NCBI RefSeq assembly: GCF_042685085.1
Contig: NZ_JBHUMM010000001.1
Location: 186,001 to 250,000 of the forward strand
Origin: Marinicrinis sediminis
GTDB lineage: Bacteria > Bacillota > Bacilli > Paenibacillales > KCTC-33676
DNA length: 64,000 nt
Direction of reading: 5' to 3'
Below the pieces are notes generated by a model. That model was not told where the DNA came from, did not search any database, and saw only the letters and a program-made list of their open reading frames with translations. A program made the translations under genes and the position numbers. Of the stretch, positions 7,701-16,454 are shown piece by piece. Positions within the stretch are counted from its first letter, which is position 1; each line of letters begins with the position of its first letter.

Positions 7701-10700
7701 CCGGTGTGAGAGCCACCTGTGCCTCAAACAGTTCATGAATACGCAGGTGAAGCGGGTAAGACTTCACCGTATCATTGAAGTGGTGCAACACCTGCTGCGC
7801 CTCCTCGTCTTGCAACAGCTGCAAGGTGGAAAGCGCCTCCTGCGGTCTGCCCACCATATGTTCCAGCACCCGTTCAAAATGATGCATCATCCGTTCCATC
7901 GTCTGAACCGTAAACAACGACTGGGCGTATTCTGCCGTCACATGCAGTCCCGTTTCCGTTTCTTCAGCAATGAAATGCAGATCCACTTTGGCAACCGCAT
8001 AGCTGGAATCCAGTGGCTGCACATTCAATACCTCACTATCAAATGAAGCCCGCTCCACATTATGCATCGTAAACATGGCATCAAATAACGGGTTTCGACT
8101 GAGATCCCGCTCCAAACTAAGCTTGTCCACAAGGGTTTCAAATGGGTAGTCCTGATGTTCATAAGCTTCCAGAGCCAGCTGTCGCACCTCGCTCAGAAAA
8201 GCCTGTGGCGATTTATCTCCTTCCGGGTTCACACGCAGGGCCAAGGTATTGACAAACATCCCCACCACCGAGTCCGTCCCCGGATAAGCACGTCCCGCAA
8301 TCGGCGAGCCGATCACGACATCCGACTGACCTGTATACTTCGACAATAACACTGCGTAACCCGCAAGCAACAGCATGAACATCGTCGTCCCGGTCTCTTG
8401 CGCAAGCTGGTGGAGCCTGTTGGTCAGCTCCGGATTCAGCTCACGGCGCAAATGGGCTCCTTCATATTGCTGCATGACAGGTCGCGTCATGTCGGTAGGC
8501 AGCTGCAAGACAGGCAGCTCTCCGGCAAAACGGTTCAGCCAGTAGTCCTCATGTCCGCGCATGCTTTCCTGCCACTCTGATTGTTGCTGCCATACCGCGA
8601 CATCTGTATACTGCAAACCTGGCTCAGGCAACGCTGTGCCTTCGTACAAGGCCAGCAGTTCACGAACGAGCAACTGAACCGAGACCCCGTCCGAGATAAT
8701 ATGGTGCATATCGAGCAGAAGCAACGCTTCCTCTTCTGATTCGATACGTATTCCCACTCGCATTAACGGTGCCTGCTGGAAGTTGAACGGACGAATGAAG
8801 GAACGCAATACGCTTTCAGGGTCCTCTTCCGTCTGAGCAATCTGCTCGATGTCAAACGATACCTGACTGTGAACCTGCTGCACGGGATGTCCGTCGATCA
8901 TGTTGAAAGAAGTGCGAAGTGCCGCATGACGATCCATCAGCTGTTGAAACGCAAGGCGCAAACGCCCAATATCCGGTTTCCCCACCATACGCAGCATAAG
9001 CGGCATATGATAGCCGACGGAATTGCGATCCAGTTCATAGAGTACATACAATCGGCGCTGGGCCGAAGTTAACGGGTAATGGTCCTGCTCCGGTGCACGT
9101 GGAATCTGTACCACCTGCACCTGCTCGGCCTGTTCCTCTATCCACCTTGCCACATCTTCAATGGTAGCGAGCTGAAAAAATGTGCGCAGTGTCAATCGGA
9201 CGCCAAATGCCTGGTTAATCCGGGAGACAAGCGTCGTCGCTGTCAAGGAATGACCGCCCAGTTCGAAGAAATCATCCTGTACGCCGATCTCTTCCAGCTT
9301 CAGCACCTCTTGCCAGAGTACGCTTAATTGCTGCTCCCGCTCATTGCGAGGCGCCAGATAATGACTGGAAGCGGAGCGATCTGCCAGCGGGTCCGGCAAG
9401 GCCTTTCGATCCAGCTTGCCGTTTGGTGTCACAGGCACCTTGTCCAGCTCAACATAATAGGCTGGCACCATATAGGAAGGCAACTGTTCGCTAAGGTATG
9501 TCCGCAGCTCCTGTCCATCCAGACGGGACGTTTCCTTGATATAATACGCACACAGTACCTTGTGTCCGCTCGCATCCTCCCGATCTGTCACAAGCGCCCA
9601 CTGAATGGCTGCATGTTGCATCAACTGAGCCTGAATCTCCCCCAGTTCGACGCGATAACCGCGAATCTTCACCTGATGGTCAATCCGCCCCAGAAATTCA
9701 ATATTTCCGTCTGCGCGCCATCTGGCCAAATCACCCGTACGATACATAACAGGCTGGACAGCTTTTCTCTGCATAGAAGCATCAGATGATCCAGATGAAT
9801 CAGTTGACAACGAAACCGTTTTCTGTGCAAACGGATCGAAAACAAATCGCTGTGCGCTCAGCAATGGGTCGGTATAACCGCTCGCCAGACACTCCCCGCC
9901 AATATACAATTCTCCCGGTATGCCCGGCGGACATGGTTCCATACGGGAGTTTAAAATGTAGTATCGCGCGTTCTGAATCGGCTTGCCATACGGGATACTA
10001 ACCCATTCAGGTTGAACCTGATCCACCACATAATAGTTCGACCATACTGTCGCTTCCGTTGCCCCGCCAAGTGCGACAAACTGAACGTTCGGGAAGGCGG
10101 ATGTCATCACTGCTGGCAGAGTGAGCGGAATCCAGTCTCCACTCAGGAATACGAGCCGAAGCCGAGTATGCTGGTGCGCCTGTTGCATATGCGCCTGCTG
10201 TTCTTCGATGAACGGAACGAGCTGTTGAAGCGCAGCCGGCGCTGAATTCCAGAACGTAACCGGCTCTGAAGCGATAATCCGCAGCAACTGTTCCGGATTG
10301 CGAATCTCATCCTCCTGAGCCAGATAGAGCGAGCCCCCGTAAGAGAGCAAGCCAAATATATCGAAGACAGAGAGGTCAAAGCAGAGTGAAGTCATAAAGA
10401 GACCGCAATCCGCCTGATCGAACTGAAACGTCTTCTCTGCCCATTCCAGCAGATTGGTCACCGGACGATGCCGAACCACGACCCCTTTGGGCTTGCCGGT
10501 AGAACCGGATGTGAAGATGACATAAGCGGTATCTTCGGCAACAGATGGACAAGCTGGCGAACGGGTTGACTTCGCAGCAGCATGCCACTCGGTAAACAGA
10601 CGAAGTTTCGGCGACTGTCCACTAGGCAGCTCTTGACTTTTCTTCAGGATCACATCGAAGCGGTATTTCAATTCATTGGAGAAAGCATCTCCTCGAACGT

Positions 10701-12603
10701 AGCTGGCTTCCACGCGCAATGAACCACATTGCAAACACAGGTCTTGCAGCTGCTGTTCATGTATATACAGCTCCTCATCCAGATTCTGCTTGATTCTGGC
10801 CTGTTCCGGATTGGCGCGGGCAAATGCCTGCAGAGAGGATGCGTAGTCTTGCTTTTGCTGAAGATCCAGCAAATCGGCCAGTACGATATGACCATCCGGT
10901 TTGAGCAGCGTTTGCAGCTTGTCCAGCAAATGCTGGAAATAATGCATACCCGGGAAAAACTGCACGGTACTTGCAATCACGATCAGATCCAGACTGGCTG
11001 GTGGCAAATCCGGCAATTCGTGTGCGAACCCCTGCACCCATTCAATCGTTCCCATTTGTCCTGAATGGGTCTCTTTGATCAACACTTCCTGTTCCCGATT
11101 GCGTTGCAGCGTCCGCTCAGACGGATCCATCGCCCATACCTTTGCCGCTTGTTCCGCGAGAGGGAACGTAATCAGCCCCGAGCCACAGCCGATCTCCAGC
11201 ACGGATGCCTGATGATGTATGTAAGGAGAGATCTTCTTCATCACATAAGACTGATACTGATCGACCTCGGATTCGGTAAAAGGTTCACCCGTATAACTGC
11301 TCTGAAAACCACCCGCACTGACCCGGTCGGAAGCCCGTTCCGCCAAATGATCCCATAGCTGCCTGACAGCGGTCTGGTCCATCGTTTCAGCACCCGGAAG
11401 CTCCGTTTCTACATCCATGTAGCAGACGCCTTTCAAGCTGTCGCACGTATAATAGATGGATTGAAAAGGGGACTCCAGACACGACTTCGTCATGATCCAT
11501 GCAACTTGCACGTCCTGAATGATCGTTTCGATCCGATTTTTCGGGAAGGTTGGCTCCATCGGAACGTAAGCCCCGCCAGCTTTCAGCACGGCCAGCACGC
11601 TCACCAGCATCTCCGGTGTCCGATCGAGCAATATTCCAACATGATCACCGGCTTGCAATCCCGATTCCTGCAGCAAATGCGCCCATCGATTGGCCCGCTC
11701 ATTCAGCTCACGGTATGAAATCTCTCCCCCTCGATAACGAATGGCGATTTGCTCTGGCTGCGTCAGGGCCTGTTTTTCAAATCTGTCCTGCATGAGCGCC
11801 TGTCGGTCATAAGGGGCAACTGTGGCATTTTGTTCCTCCAACCATGCATCAAGCGCCATCTGGTCGATATAGTTCATCCCGGCCAGCGACGTGTCTTTGC
11901 CCTGTTCCAAATCGGCCGCCGCCTGTGTGAGCAGGAGCAGATAGCTGTCCATATACCCGCGAATCGTAGGCAAGTCAAAGCGCTTGCCATTATATTGAAT
12001 GACGAGAGTTAGGCCCCCTTCTTCCCTGAGCAGGTCACAGCTTAGATCATAGGACTCCGCGTCCAGCAGCTTTTTCATCCGATCCTCGCCATGTAAGCTG
12101 GACATGCCAAACAACGTACTCCCCATGAGTTCGTCCACATGTCCAAATCCCAGCGACTTCGCAATCTCTTCCCAATTTGCAAATGGGTGCTTCCAGTCTT
12201 CCTTTAACTGCCTGCCTACGGTTCCCAGCCAGCTTTTGAAGGAATCGCTCCCGGACAGCTTCATGGAGACTGGCAATACAGAGCTGAATGACCCCGAGAC
12301 CGATTCATTGACTGACAGCACGGGAACCGAAACGGTTACCTGCTCCTGATCCGTATATTTGTATAAGAGTAGCTGATAAGCTGCAAAAGCATAGACGAAC
12401 AAGGAAGCGTCTTTTCCTTTGCACACCCTCATCAGTGAGCTTGCAAGCGTTGGAGGGAGTTCGACTCGTAACTCCTGTCTATCAAAACCACTTTGTCTCC
12501 GATATGCTGCCGGCAAGCTTGCTTTCTCTTCGTGTGTAATTCTGGAATGCCAATACGATTGAGATTCCTGAACAATTTCCATGGTCAGCACATTTCGATC
12601 CAT
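4714..12603 (-). CDS. NRPS1: half-C / A-MT-A(Cys?) / T / C / A(Gly?) / T / BtrH-like terminal domain
   Basis: A 2629-aa non-ribosomal peptide synthetase. Residues 14-260 match only the C-terminal lobe of a condensation domain, with no HHxxxDG. Adenylation starts at about 270 (ISYREL 295-300, LKAGGAYVP 340-348). It is interrupted at 410-660 by a SAM methyltransferase (VLEIGCGSG 468-476) and resumes with FTSGSTGKPKG at 697-707. A carrier follows (GGHSL, Ser1119). Next come a full condensation domain (H1300-H1301-IISDG), a second adenylation domain (TSGSTG 1789-1794) and a second carrier (Ser2196). The last 370 residues are not a thioesterase: C2269 in FPCYLGALRQ, H2407 in GHIYLLVDE and D2423 in MVYDSNF look like a papain-type Cys-His-Asp set, as in BtrH_N acyltransferases. 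By-eye pocket residues are DLFNFSLVWK (close to Cys codes) and DILQLGVVWK (close to Gly codes). No MbtH-like gene or transporter adjoins. Confidence 0.9.
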   Translation of the reverse strand: MDRNVLTMEIVQESQSYWHSRITHEEKASLPAAYRRQSGFDRQELRVELPPTLASSLMRVCKGKDASLFVYAFAAYQLLLYKYTDQEQVTVSVPVLSVNESVSGSFSSVLPVSMKLSGSDSFKSWLGTVGRQLKEDWKHPFANWEEIAKSLGFGHVDELMGSTLFGMSSLHGEDRMKKLLDAESYDLSCDLLREEGGLTLVIQYNGKRFDLPTIRGYMDSYLLLLTQAAADLEQGKDTSLAGMNYIDQMALDAWLEEQNATVAPYDRQALMQDRFEKQALTQPEQIAIRYRGGEISYRELNERANRWAHLLQESGLQAGDHVGILLDRTPEMLVSVLAVLKAGGAYVPMEPTFPKNRIETIIQDVQVAWIMTKSCLESPFQSIYYTCDSLKGVCYMDVETELPGAETMDQTAVRQLWDHLAERASDRVSAGGFQSSYTGEPFTESEVDQYQSYVMKKISPYIHHQASVLEIGCGSGLITFPLAEQAAKVWAMDPSERTLQRNREQEVLIKETHSGQMGTIEWVQGFAHELPDLPPASLDLIVIASTVQFFPGMHYFQHLLDKLQTLLKPDGHIVLADLLDLQQKQDYASSLQAFARANPEQARIKQNLDEELYIHEQQLQDLCLQCGSLRVEASYVRGDAFSNELKYRFDVILKKSQELPSGQSPKLRLFTEWHAAAKSTRSPACPSVAEDTAYVIFTSGSTGKPKGVVVRHRPVTNLLEWAEKTFQFDQADCGLFMTSLCFDLSVFDIFGLLSYGGSLYLAQEDEIRNPEQLLRIIASEPVTFWNSAPAALQQLVPFIEEQQAHMQQAHQHTRLRLVFLSGDWIPLTLPAVMTSAFPNVQFVALGGATEATVWSNYYVVDQVQPEWVSIPYGKPIQNARYYILNSRMEPCPPGIPGELYIGGECLASGYTDPLLSAQRFVFDPFAQKTVSLSTDSSGSSDASMQRKAVQPVMYRTGDLARWRADGNIEFLGRIDHQVKIRGYRVELGEIQAQLMQHAAIQWALVTDREDASGHKVLCAYYIKETSRLDGQELRTYLSEQLPSYMVPAYYVELDKVPVTPNGKLDRKALPDPLADRSASSHYLAPRNEREQQLSVLWQEVLKLEEIGVQDDFFELGGHSLTATTLVSRINQAFGVRLTLRTFFQLATIEDVARWIEEQAEQVQVVQIPRAPEQDHYPLTSAQRRLYVLYELDRNSVGYHMPLMLRMVGKPDIGRLRLAFQQLMDRHAALRTSFNMIDGHPVQQVHSQVSFDIEQIAQTEEDPESVLRSFIRPFNFQQAPLMRVGIRIESEEEALLLLDMHHIISDGVSVQLLVRELLALYEGTALPEPGLQYTDVAVWQQQSEWQESMRGHEDYWLNRFAGELPVLQLPTDMTRPVMQQYEGAHLRRELNPELTNRLHQLAQETGTTMFMLLLAGYAVLLSKYTGQSDVVIGSPIAGRAYPGTDSVVGMFVNTLALRVNPEGDKSPQAFLSEVRQLALEAYEHQDYPFETLVDKLSLERDLSRNPLFDAMFTMHNVERASFDSEVLNVQPLDSSYAVAKVDLHFIAEETETGLHVTAEYAQSLFTVQTMERMMHHFERVLEHMVGRPQEALSTLQLLQDEEAQQVLHHFNDTVKSYPLHLRIHELFEAQVALTPEEPAITSQDQVWTYRELQQRMEQLSNWMLGHGLEAEQRVGLILTRSSELVAGMLAVLKAGGAYVPVDPAFPEERIAYMLEHSEAQMVLTDDPEAVPAQFAGRILNVNMNRDAEEEHAWLALSEAGRARMEAAAGRATALGETDSRADQLAYVIYTSGSTGQPKGVMIEHAAVVNFIHAMRDEIDFVPGQRIAALTTVSFDIFVLETLLALSSGLHVVLFSEAEQQDPELLRARLVQQQIEVLQATPSRLQFMLGEGYEDRLAVEANHPDEASSRGNRDLSGLQTILIGGEALPERLHAQLRETVPAQTALYNVYGPTETTVWSTVKKLGAEEKMTIGRPIGNTQIYIMDEHLQPQPVGVAGELCISGDGLARGYVGQPDLTAERFVIHPFQEGQRLYRTGDRARWLASGELEHMGRMDDQVKLRGYRIELGEIQSKLMQHKALKWVHVMARKDAAGELYLCAYYVREPDGAVVTNRELRNAASEVLPSYMVPSAFVEIASIPITVNGKVDRRALPEPDRTESRAYIAPQTPMEEKLADIWREVLGVARVGREDHFFELGGDSLKVVRTVSLATEQEMDLAYRDLVQHPTFASLSAYKGWDQMLSEEELEEQRLREARRYNLTFQPSEDLPYYFPCYLGALRQKLNYETNSTIPYSYLPIIEGTGLLGYAFPAGESDQRMKFVNYPYGELLGMKKIHEFFRMRAQMLTFETVEEEIAYCRDMLQAGKVPALFSTTYFLKYTQDYKSDPDKWLAYLDAMDEKRKDSGDHSETTGHIYLLVDEREKDMMVYDSNFNYFGGIDKEDFKLSMIGLPAISFVAGHPALHYTPSMTVLDIGWEDFQTFSNAELGLDLLRSYKQMYVESAHLKQKLGELDCEVSLGLGAILSFKDTISMFRHEPAHHATLVRHMEIMANDWKYKFHFLSDFFHHVAQEVPTLALDRLRTATDEAIERMTVMRDALQSAADTRLLLEKYGDQWIEQLQHSYDRLTEAFTELDID

Positions 12604-12845
12604 GAGATGGATGCCTCCTGTCTATAATTGATTCCATTCAGCATGCGTATGATGCTGTTCGACAATTTAAAATTGTCTGAAAAATCACCTTCCTTTAAGC
12701 CCTCTTTAGCTAGGGACTTAGCATTCATGGAACACATATAGATATATTTAGATTATCACAGGTCGGTTGTAATATATTGATAGATTATGTCGAAAAAATT
12801 TGCTTTACAAAAAGATTAATGGCATTGACAAATTGTTGGAAACAT
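12604..12845 (-). other. Upstream region of NRPS1 with 17-bp palindrome
   Basis: The ribosome site AGGAGG lies 10 nt before ATG 12603. A possible extended -10, TGTGATAAT on the minus strand (plus 12752-12757), would give a leader of about 140 nt. The leader contains a perfect 17-bp palindrome, GACAATTTAAAATTGTC (12661-12677), which could be an operator or a small hairpin. No riboswitch or T-box pattern was recognised. Confidence 0.4.
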
Positions 12846-12871
12846 AAAAAGGGAGCCACAACCGGGCTCCC
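12846..12871 (-). terminator. Terminator of the nitroreductase gene
   Basis: On the minus strand GGGAGCC pairs with GGCTCCC around a 7-nt loop and TTTTT follows. It lies about 40 bp past the nitroreductase stop, so NRPS1 is not read from this gene. Confidence 0.85.
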
Positions 12872-12909
12872 TTCATACAAGGTGGATCATTTATCTCGAA
12901 TGATGATCA

Positions 12910-13545
12910 TTAAAAAGTTTCCTTGATCACGATTTGATCGAGCGGGAAACGGCCAGTGGCATGTGCAGGCTCAGCGGCCTTGCCCAAAGTCAGCATCATC
13001 ACCGGCGTATAGCGATCCGGGATATTCAGTTCCTTCATGATCTGAACACGATCAAATCCGCCCATTGGGCAAGTGTCATACCCTTTGGATTTTGCAGCAA
13101 GCATCAGTTGCATCGCTGCCAGGGAACCATTGCGGTTCGCCTCATCCATTGGAATTTGCGGATCTCCTGCGTAGGCACCGTTAATGTTGCCCAGCAATGT
13201 GTCATACGCTTCCTGGGACATGTAGCCCGCTTCAACTGCTGGGCCGAAGACCGCTTCTGCGGATTTGTTCGCTTCCAGGTCACCGAGGATAATGATCGTC
13301 GCGGAACTGTCTGCCACTTGCTGCTGATTAAAAGCAATCGGGAGCAAACGATCCTTGATCTCCTGCTTCGTCACTACGAGGAAACGCCAATGTTGCAAGT
13401 TCCAGGAAGACGGCGCTGCCGCTCCCAATGTCAGAATCTCGTCCAGTACCTCCTGCGGAATAACATGACCTTTCTCGTATTTGCGAACGGAATGACGACT
13501 GTGAATCGCTTCTTCCAAGCTCATGCCTGTCTGTGCTTGTGTCAT
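12910..13545 (-). CDS. Nitroreductase family protein (FMN)
   Basis: This 211-aa protein belongs to the FMN-dependent NADPH nitroreductases, usually homodimers that reduce nitroaromatics or quinones. The FMN-binding opening is SRHSVRKYEKGHVIP, followed by AAPSSWNLQHWRFLVV, both typical of the YdgI/YodC group. The C-terminal GYDTCPMGGFDR gives the second flavin contact. ATG 13545 is chosen because GGAAGAGG precedes it; the longer frame from 13614 would begin upstream of the operator and near the promoter. A consensus promoter and a palindromic operator lie just upstream, suggesting a dedicated redox- or drug-responsive repressor, as found for related Bacillus genes. That repressor is not in the window. 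Confidence 0.88.
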   Translation of the reverse strand: MTQAQTGMSLEEAIHSRHSVRKYEKGHVIPQEVLDEILTLGAAAPSSWNLQHWRFLVVTKQEIKDRLLPIAFNQQQVADSSATIIILGDLEANKSAEAVFGPAVEAGYMSQEAYDTLLGNINGAYAGDPQIPMDEANRNGSLAAMQLMLAAKSKGYDTCPMGGFDRVQIMKELNIPDRYTPVMMLTLGKAAEPAHATGRFPLDQIVIKETF

Positions 13546-13614
13546 CTTACCTCTTCCTTTCCAGTGGTTTCTCCCACGTTCTTCTAATTTGGTATGATTA
13601 CTAGACGTAACCAA

Positions 13615-13666
13615 GGTACAAAATGTACCCTACATGTATTATACAAAAAGTAAGTGCTCATTCCAA
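13615..13666 (-). promoter_or_regulatory. Nitroreductase promoter and palindromic operator
   Basis: On the minus strand TTGGAA (plus 13661-13666) and TATAAT (plus 13638-13643) are 17 bp apart. Directly downstream is the perfect palindrome GGTACAAAATGTACC (13615-13629), placed where a bound repressor would block initiation. Operators of this size are common for HxlR/MarR-type repressors controlling such genes. Confidence 0.7.
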
Positions 13667-13686
13667 GCGGTAGTTTTAAGCAACCA

Positions 13687-13790
13687 CTTTAACCCTAATT
13701 AACCCTAACCTTACACACGCTAGTGTGTGCTGAAACACAGCCAAACATGCAGGTTCCAGTTGTCAGGTACTCTCAGGTACGCTTAGGTAC
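13687..13790. repeat. Short direct repeats at the 3' end of lacI
   Basis: Three 10-bp copies, TGTCAGGTAC, TCTCAGGTAC and GCTTAGGTAC (13761-13790), run across the lacI stop codon. Further down, TTAACCCTAA occurs twice between 13689 and 13710. No T-run terminator is visible for lacI. A CACACG/GTGTG-type stem near 13714-13729 lacks a T tail. Confidence 0.5.
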
Positions 13791-14757
13791 TCTCTCGTTC
13801 CACCAGTTCGACGGGCAAGATGTTCTTCTGTTCCACCGATTCTCCATTCATTTGCCTGATCAGCGTCCGTACGGCCTGTTCTCCCATCTCCTGAATCGGT
13901 TGTCGGATGGTAGACAATCCAGGACTCATCCAGGAAGCATGACCGACATCGTCATAACCGACAACCCGGAGCTGATCCGGTACGGAGATGCCAGACTGCA
14001 TACACCATTTGACTACAAGTCCAGCCATCATGTCACTGGTTGCAAACACCCCGTCTAAATCAGGATGCTGGGTAAACATATCCGCAATGATACTGGCATA
14101 GCTACTCTGATCAAAAGCATCCAAATCCGTTTGAAAGACGACATACTCCGTATCATGCTGCTCACACACACGCTGAAAGCCGGTTGTACGATGGTTGGAC
14201 AACATATGGAGGTGCAGATTGCCGCAAATATGTCCGATCTTTTTGCACCCACGATCGATCAGCAGCTGGGCCGCCAGTTCTCCCCCTCTTTCATTATCTG
14301 ACGCGACAAAGGGATGTTCGGCTACTTCGCGATCTATCGTGATGATCGGATACTGGATGTCCTTGTAAGCGTCCACGTCCAGCGTATGACTGCCCACAAT
14401 CATGCCATCTACCCGGTGTCGTCTCATCATCTCTACATATTCTTTCTCCTTCACAGGATCGAGCTGTGAATTGCAAAGCAACAGCTTGAATCCCTGCTGA
14501 TACGCATCATGCTCTACGGCACTGGCAAACTCACCGAAAAAAGGGTGTGAGACACTCGGAACAATCAGGCCGATCACATGGGATCGTTTGCGAAGCAGGG
14601 ATCTGGCAATTTCATTGGGGTGGTAATTCAGTTCCTCCATCACCTGATACACTTTCTGCCTCGTCTGCTCGCTAATATATCCGCGATTGTTTAATACACG
14701 AGAAATCGTCGTGACAGACAGACCTGCCTTTTTTGCTACATCATGAATGGTTGCCAT
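13783..14757 (-). CDS. LacI family regulator, probably of sucrose genes
   Basis: This 324-aa repressor has an N-terminal helix-turn-helix, TIHDVAKKAGLSVTTISRVLN, and the YHPNEIARSLLRKRSHVIG hinge, followed by a periplasmic-binding-like core (LIVPSVSHPFFGEF, VGYDDVGHASWMSPGLSTIRQP). Its neighbours upstream are fructokinase and sucrose phosphorylase, so the ligand is likely sucrose or a product of it. The probable target is the double palindrome before the fructokinase gene (17485-17520), whose TCAAACG half-sites are typical of this family. A terminator separates it from sucrose phosphorylase, so it is transcribed on its own. No copy of the operator was seen before lacI itself. Confidence 0.9.
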   Translation of the reverse strand: MATIHDVAKKAGLSVTTISRVLNNRGYISEQTRQKVYQVMEELNYHPNEIARSLLRKRSHVIGLIVPSVSHPFFGEFASAVEHDAYQQGFKLLLCNSQLDPVKEKEYVEMMRRHRVDGMIVGSHTLDVDAYKDIQYPIITIDREVAEHPFVASDNERGGELAAQLLIDRGCKKIGHICGNLHLHMLSNHRTTGFQRVCEQHDTEYVVFQTDLDAFDQSSYASIIADMFTQHPDLDGVFATSDMMAGLVVKWCMQSGISVPDQLRVVGYDDVGHASWMSPGLSTIRQPIQEMGEQAVRTLIRQMNGESVEQKNILPVELVEREST

Positions 14758-14883
14758 CGTACACCTCGTTCTTTGCTGACTTCATCGGCTGGTTTTCGCA
14801 CTTATGAAGCGGATATAATCATGATTCATCCTGTTCAGTCAAGTTTGAAGCTTATCATATCATCACGCTTCATCAGGAGCAAT

Positions 14884-14912
14884 AAAAAGCCAGGTGAATC
14901 GATCACCTGGCT
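14884..14912 (-). terminator. Terminator of the fructokinase-sucrose phosphorylase operon
   Basis: A perfect 10-bp stem, AGCCAGGTGA / TCACCTGGCT with a 5-nt loop, is followed on the minus strand by TTTTT. It lies 56 bp past the sucrose phosphorylase stop. Confidence 0.9.
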
Positions 14913-14967
14913 GACTGTACGACTCATGTTATCCTTCTCGAGGATGTCCACCATACTATTGCCTGTC

Positions 14968-16437
14968 CTACAGGTTGTAGCGAACCCATTCCCCTTGCTC
15001 ATCGACATAATCGATCACCGCACGTCCGGTTTGCAAAGTGACGCTTAATTCACAGCGCGCCTGATCCTTTTGCCAGGATAAACGCACTTCGTTATCTGGC
15101 CCATCCAGGACGGTGAAGGTGCCGTTAAAGGCGTCGTACTCATTACGGAAGCGGATGAGCTTGAGTAGACGCTGAACCACCTCTTTGCCGAGAGATTCCT
15201 CAATCTCCTCCATCGTATAATTGTGGCGATTGATTTCTCGTCCCTCTCCCGTTTCCTGTACCTTCTCCACATCATTTTCTCCAGCCAGCAAACCGACATA
15301 ATACACTTGTGGCACACCTGGGGTGAAGAATTGAATTGCCCTTGCAGCCAGGTAGGCATCGTCATCCCGATTCAGCACCGAGTAGAATGAGCATCGAATT
15401 TGGTGCACATCGAATCCATCGGGTGCTTTATGTTCATCTGACATGATCAGGCTCAGATTCGATCCCCTCTCCATACACACATCCACTAGCTTTCTCGCTT
15501 CCTTTGTATCAATAAGATCATCCAGATCCGGCTTGACCGGGATACCGTCATGGCAATCCAGCATCGTAAACTGATTGGAAGGACGATGCTTCAAATATTG
15601 AGTCAACGCTGCGCTCGATTGATTGATCATCGTGTCCAATATGCGATACGGCAAGATGAAGTCATAGATCCAGAACCCCCGCTCTGCCAGCTTATATTGA
15701 ATCGTATGATGCGCATGCACTTCCGGCAGCAGCTCGATATCCATACTGGTGGCCAGTTCCATGATCCAATCCAGGAATGTGTAGATGTCCGGTTCAACGA
15801 AAAAACAACTTGTGCCAAGCTTTTTTATTACGTAGCCAACCGCATCCAATCTTACAATCTTCACATGGTGATCTTTGAAGTTTTGGAAAAATTGCGTGAA
15901 CAATTCCTTTACTTTCTCGGAGTGGATATCGAGATCGATTTGCTCAGACGGGTCCGTCTTGCCGAAGGTCGTCCATACCTTTTCTTCCTCGCCACTGTTC
16001 GCAATGTGAAAAGTAGAATACGGCAATGGTCTGCGCAAAAACATTTGGTCTATATCCGCCTGAACCGGCTTGCCATCCTCCCAGATTTTATCCAGTGTTA
16101 TGAAATAATCCGCATAGGCTGAGTCCCGACCGTTTTTCAAAAAGTCCTGAAAGTAGGCAGACTGTCTGGAAATATGATTAACCATCAGATCTACCAGGAC
16201 ATCAAATTTCTCCCCGATGGCCTTCATATCTTCCCACGTTCCGAATTCAGGCTCAATTTCCAGATAGGTCAAGGGTGCAAATCCGCGGTCACCGGAGGAA
16301 GGGAATGGCGGCAGAATATGGACGCCGCCTTTGAAAATATCTGTGAAATGGGTATTGAGTACGTCTTGCAGCGCTTTCAGATTACCACCCAAGGAATCTG
16401 GGTACGTAATTAGCTGCACCTGATTTTTAACGGCCAT
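14968..16437 (-). CDS. gtfA: Sucrose phosphorylase (GH13)
   Basis: The 489-aa enzyme would split sucrose with phosphate into glucose-1-phosphate and fructose in the cytoplasm. Length and sequence fit the GH13 sucrose phosphorylases: it opens with QVQLITYPDSLGGNLKAL, the nucleophile region is KIVRLDAVGYV, the acid/base region LLPEVHAHH, and the third carboxylate lies in MLDCHDGIPV. The start follows GGGAGGAAACACAAC. It lies 17 bp after fructokinase, which would use the released fructose. The operon is controlled by a TTGACA/TATAAT promoter holding the LacI palindrome. No sucrose transporter is present in the window. Related enzymes with sucrose-6-phosphate or glucosylglycerate specificity exist, so the substrate is likely but not certain. 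Confidence 0.9.
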   Translation of the reverse strand: MAVKNQVQLITYPDSLGGNLKALQDVLNTHFTDIFKGGVHILPPFPSSGDRGFAPLTYLEIEPEFGTWEDMKAIGEKFDVLVDLMVNHISRQSAYFQDFLKNGRDSAYADYFITLDKIWEDGKPVQADIDQMFLRRPLPYSTFHIANSGEEEKVWTTFGKTDPSEQIDLDIHSEKVKELFTQFFQNFKDHHVKIVRLDAVGYVIKKLGTSCFFVEPDIYTFLDWIMELATSMDIELLPEVHAHHTIQYKLAERGFWIYDFILPYRILDTMINQSSAALTQYLKHRPSNQFTMLDCHDGIPVKPDLDDLIDTKEARKLVDVCMERGSNLSLIMSDEHKAPDGFDVHQIRCSFYSVLNRDDDAYLAARAIQFFTPGVPQVYYVGLLAGENDVEKVQETGEGREINRHNYTMEEIEESLGKEVVQRLLKLIRFRNEYDAFNGTFTVLDGPDNEVRLSWQKDQARCELSVTLQTGRAVIDYVDEQGEWVRYNL

Positions 16438-16454
16438 GTTGTGTTTCCTCCCTG

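Noticed and set aside
7251..8046. Several long plus-strand frames opposite NRPS1
   Set aside because: They mirror strongly coding NRPS sequence in another frame and have high His/Arg/Pro content typical of antisense frames.
13689..13712. TTAACCCTAA repeats that look like telomere repeats
   Set aside because: Only two copies are present in a bacterial intergenic stretch, so this is chance or a small regulatory repeat, not a telomere.
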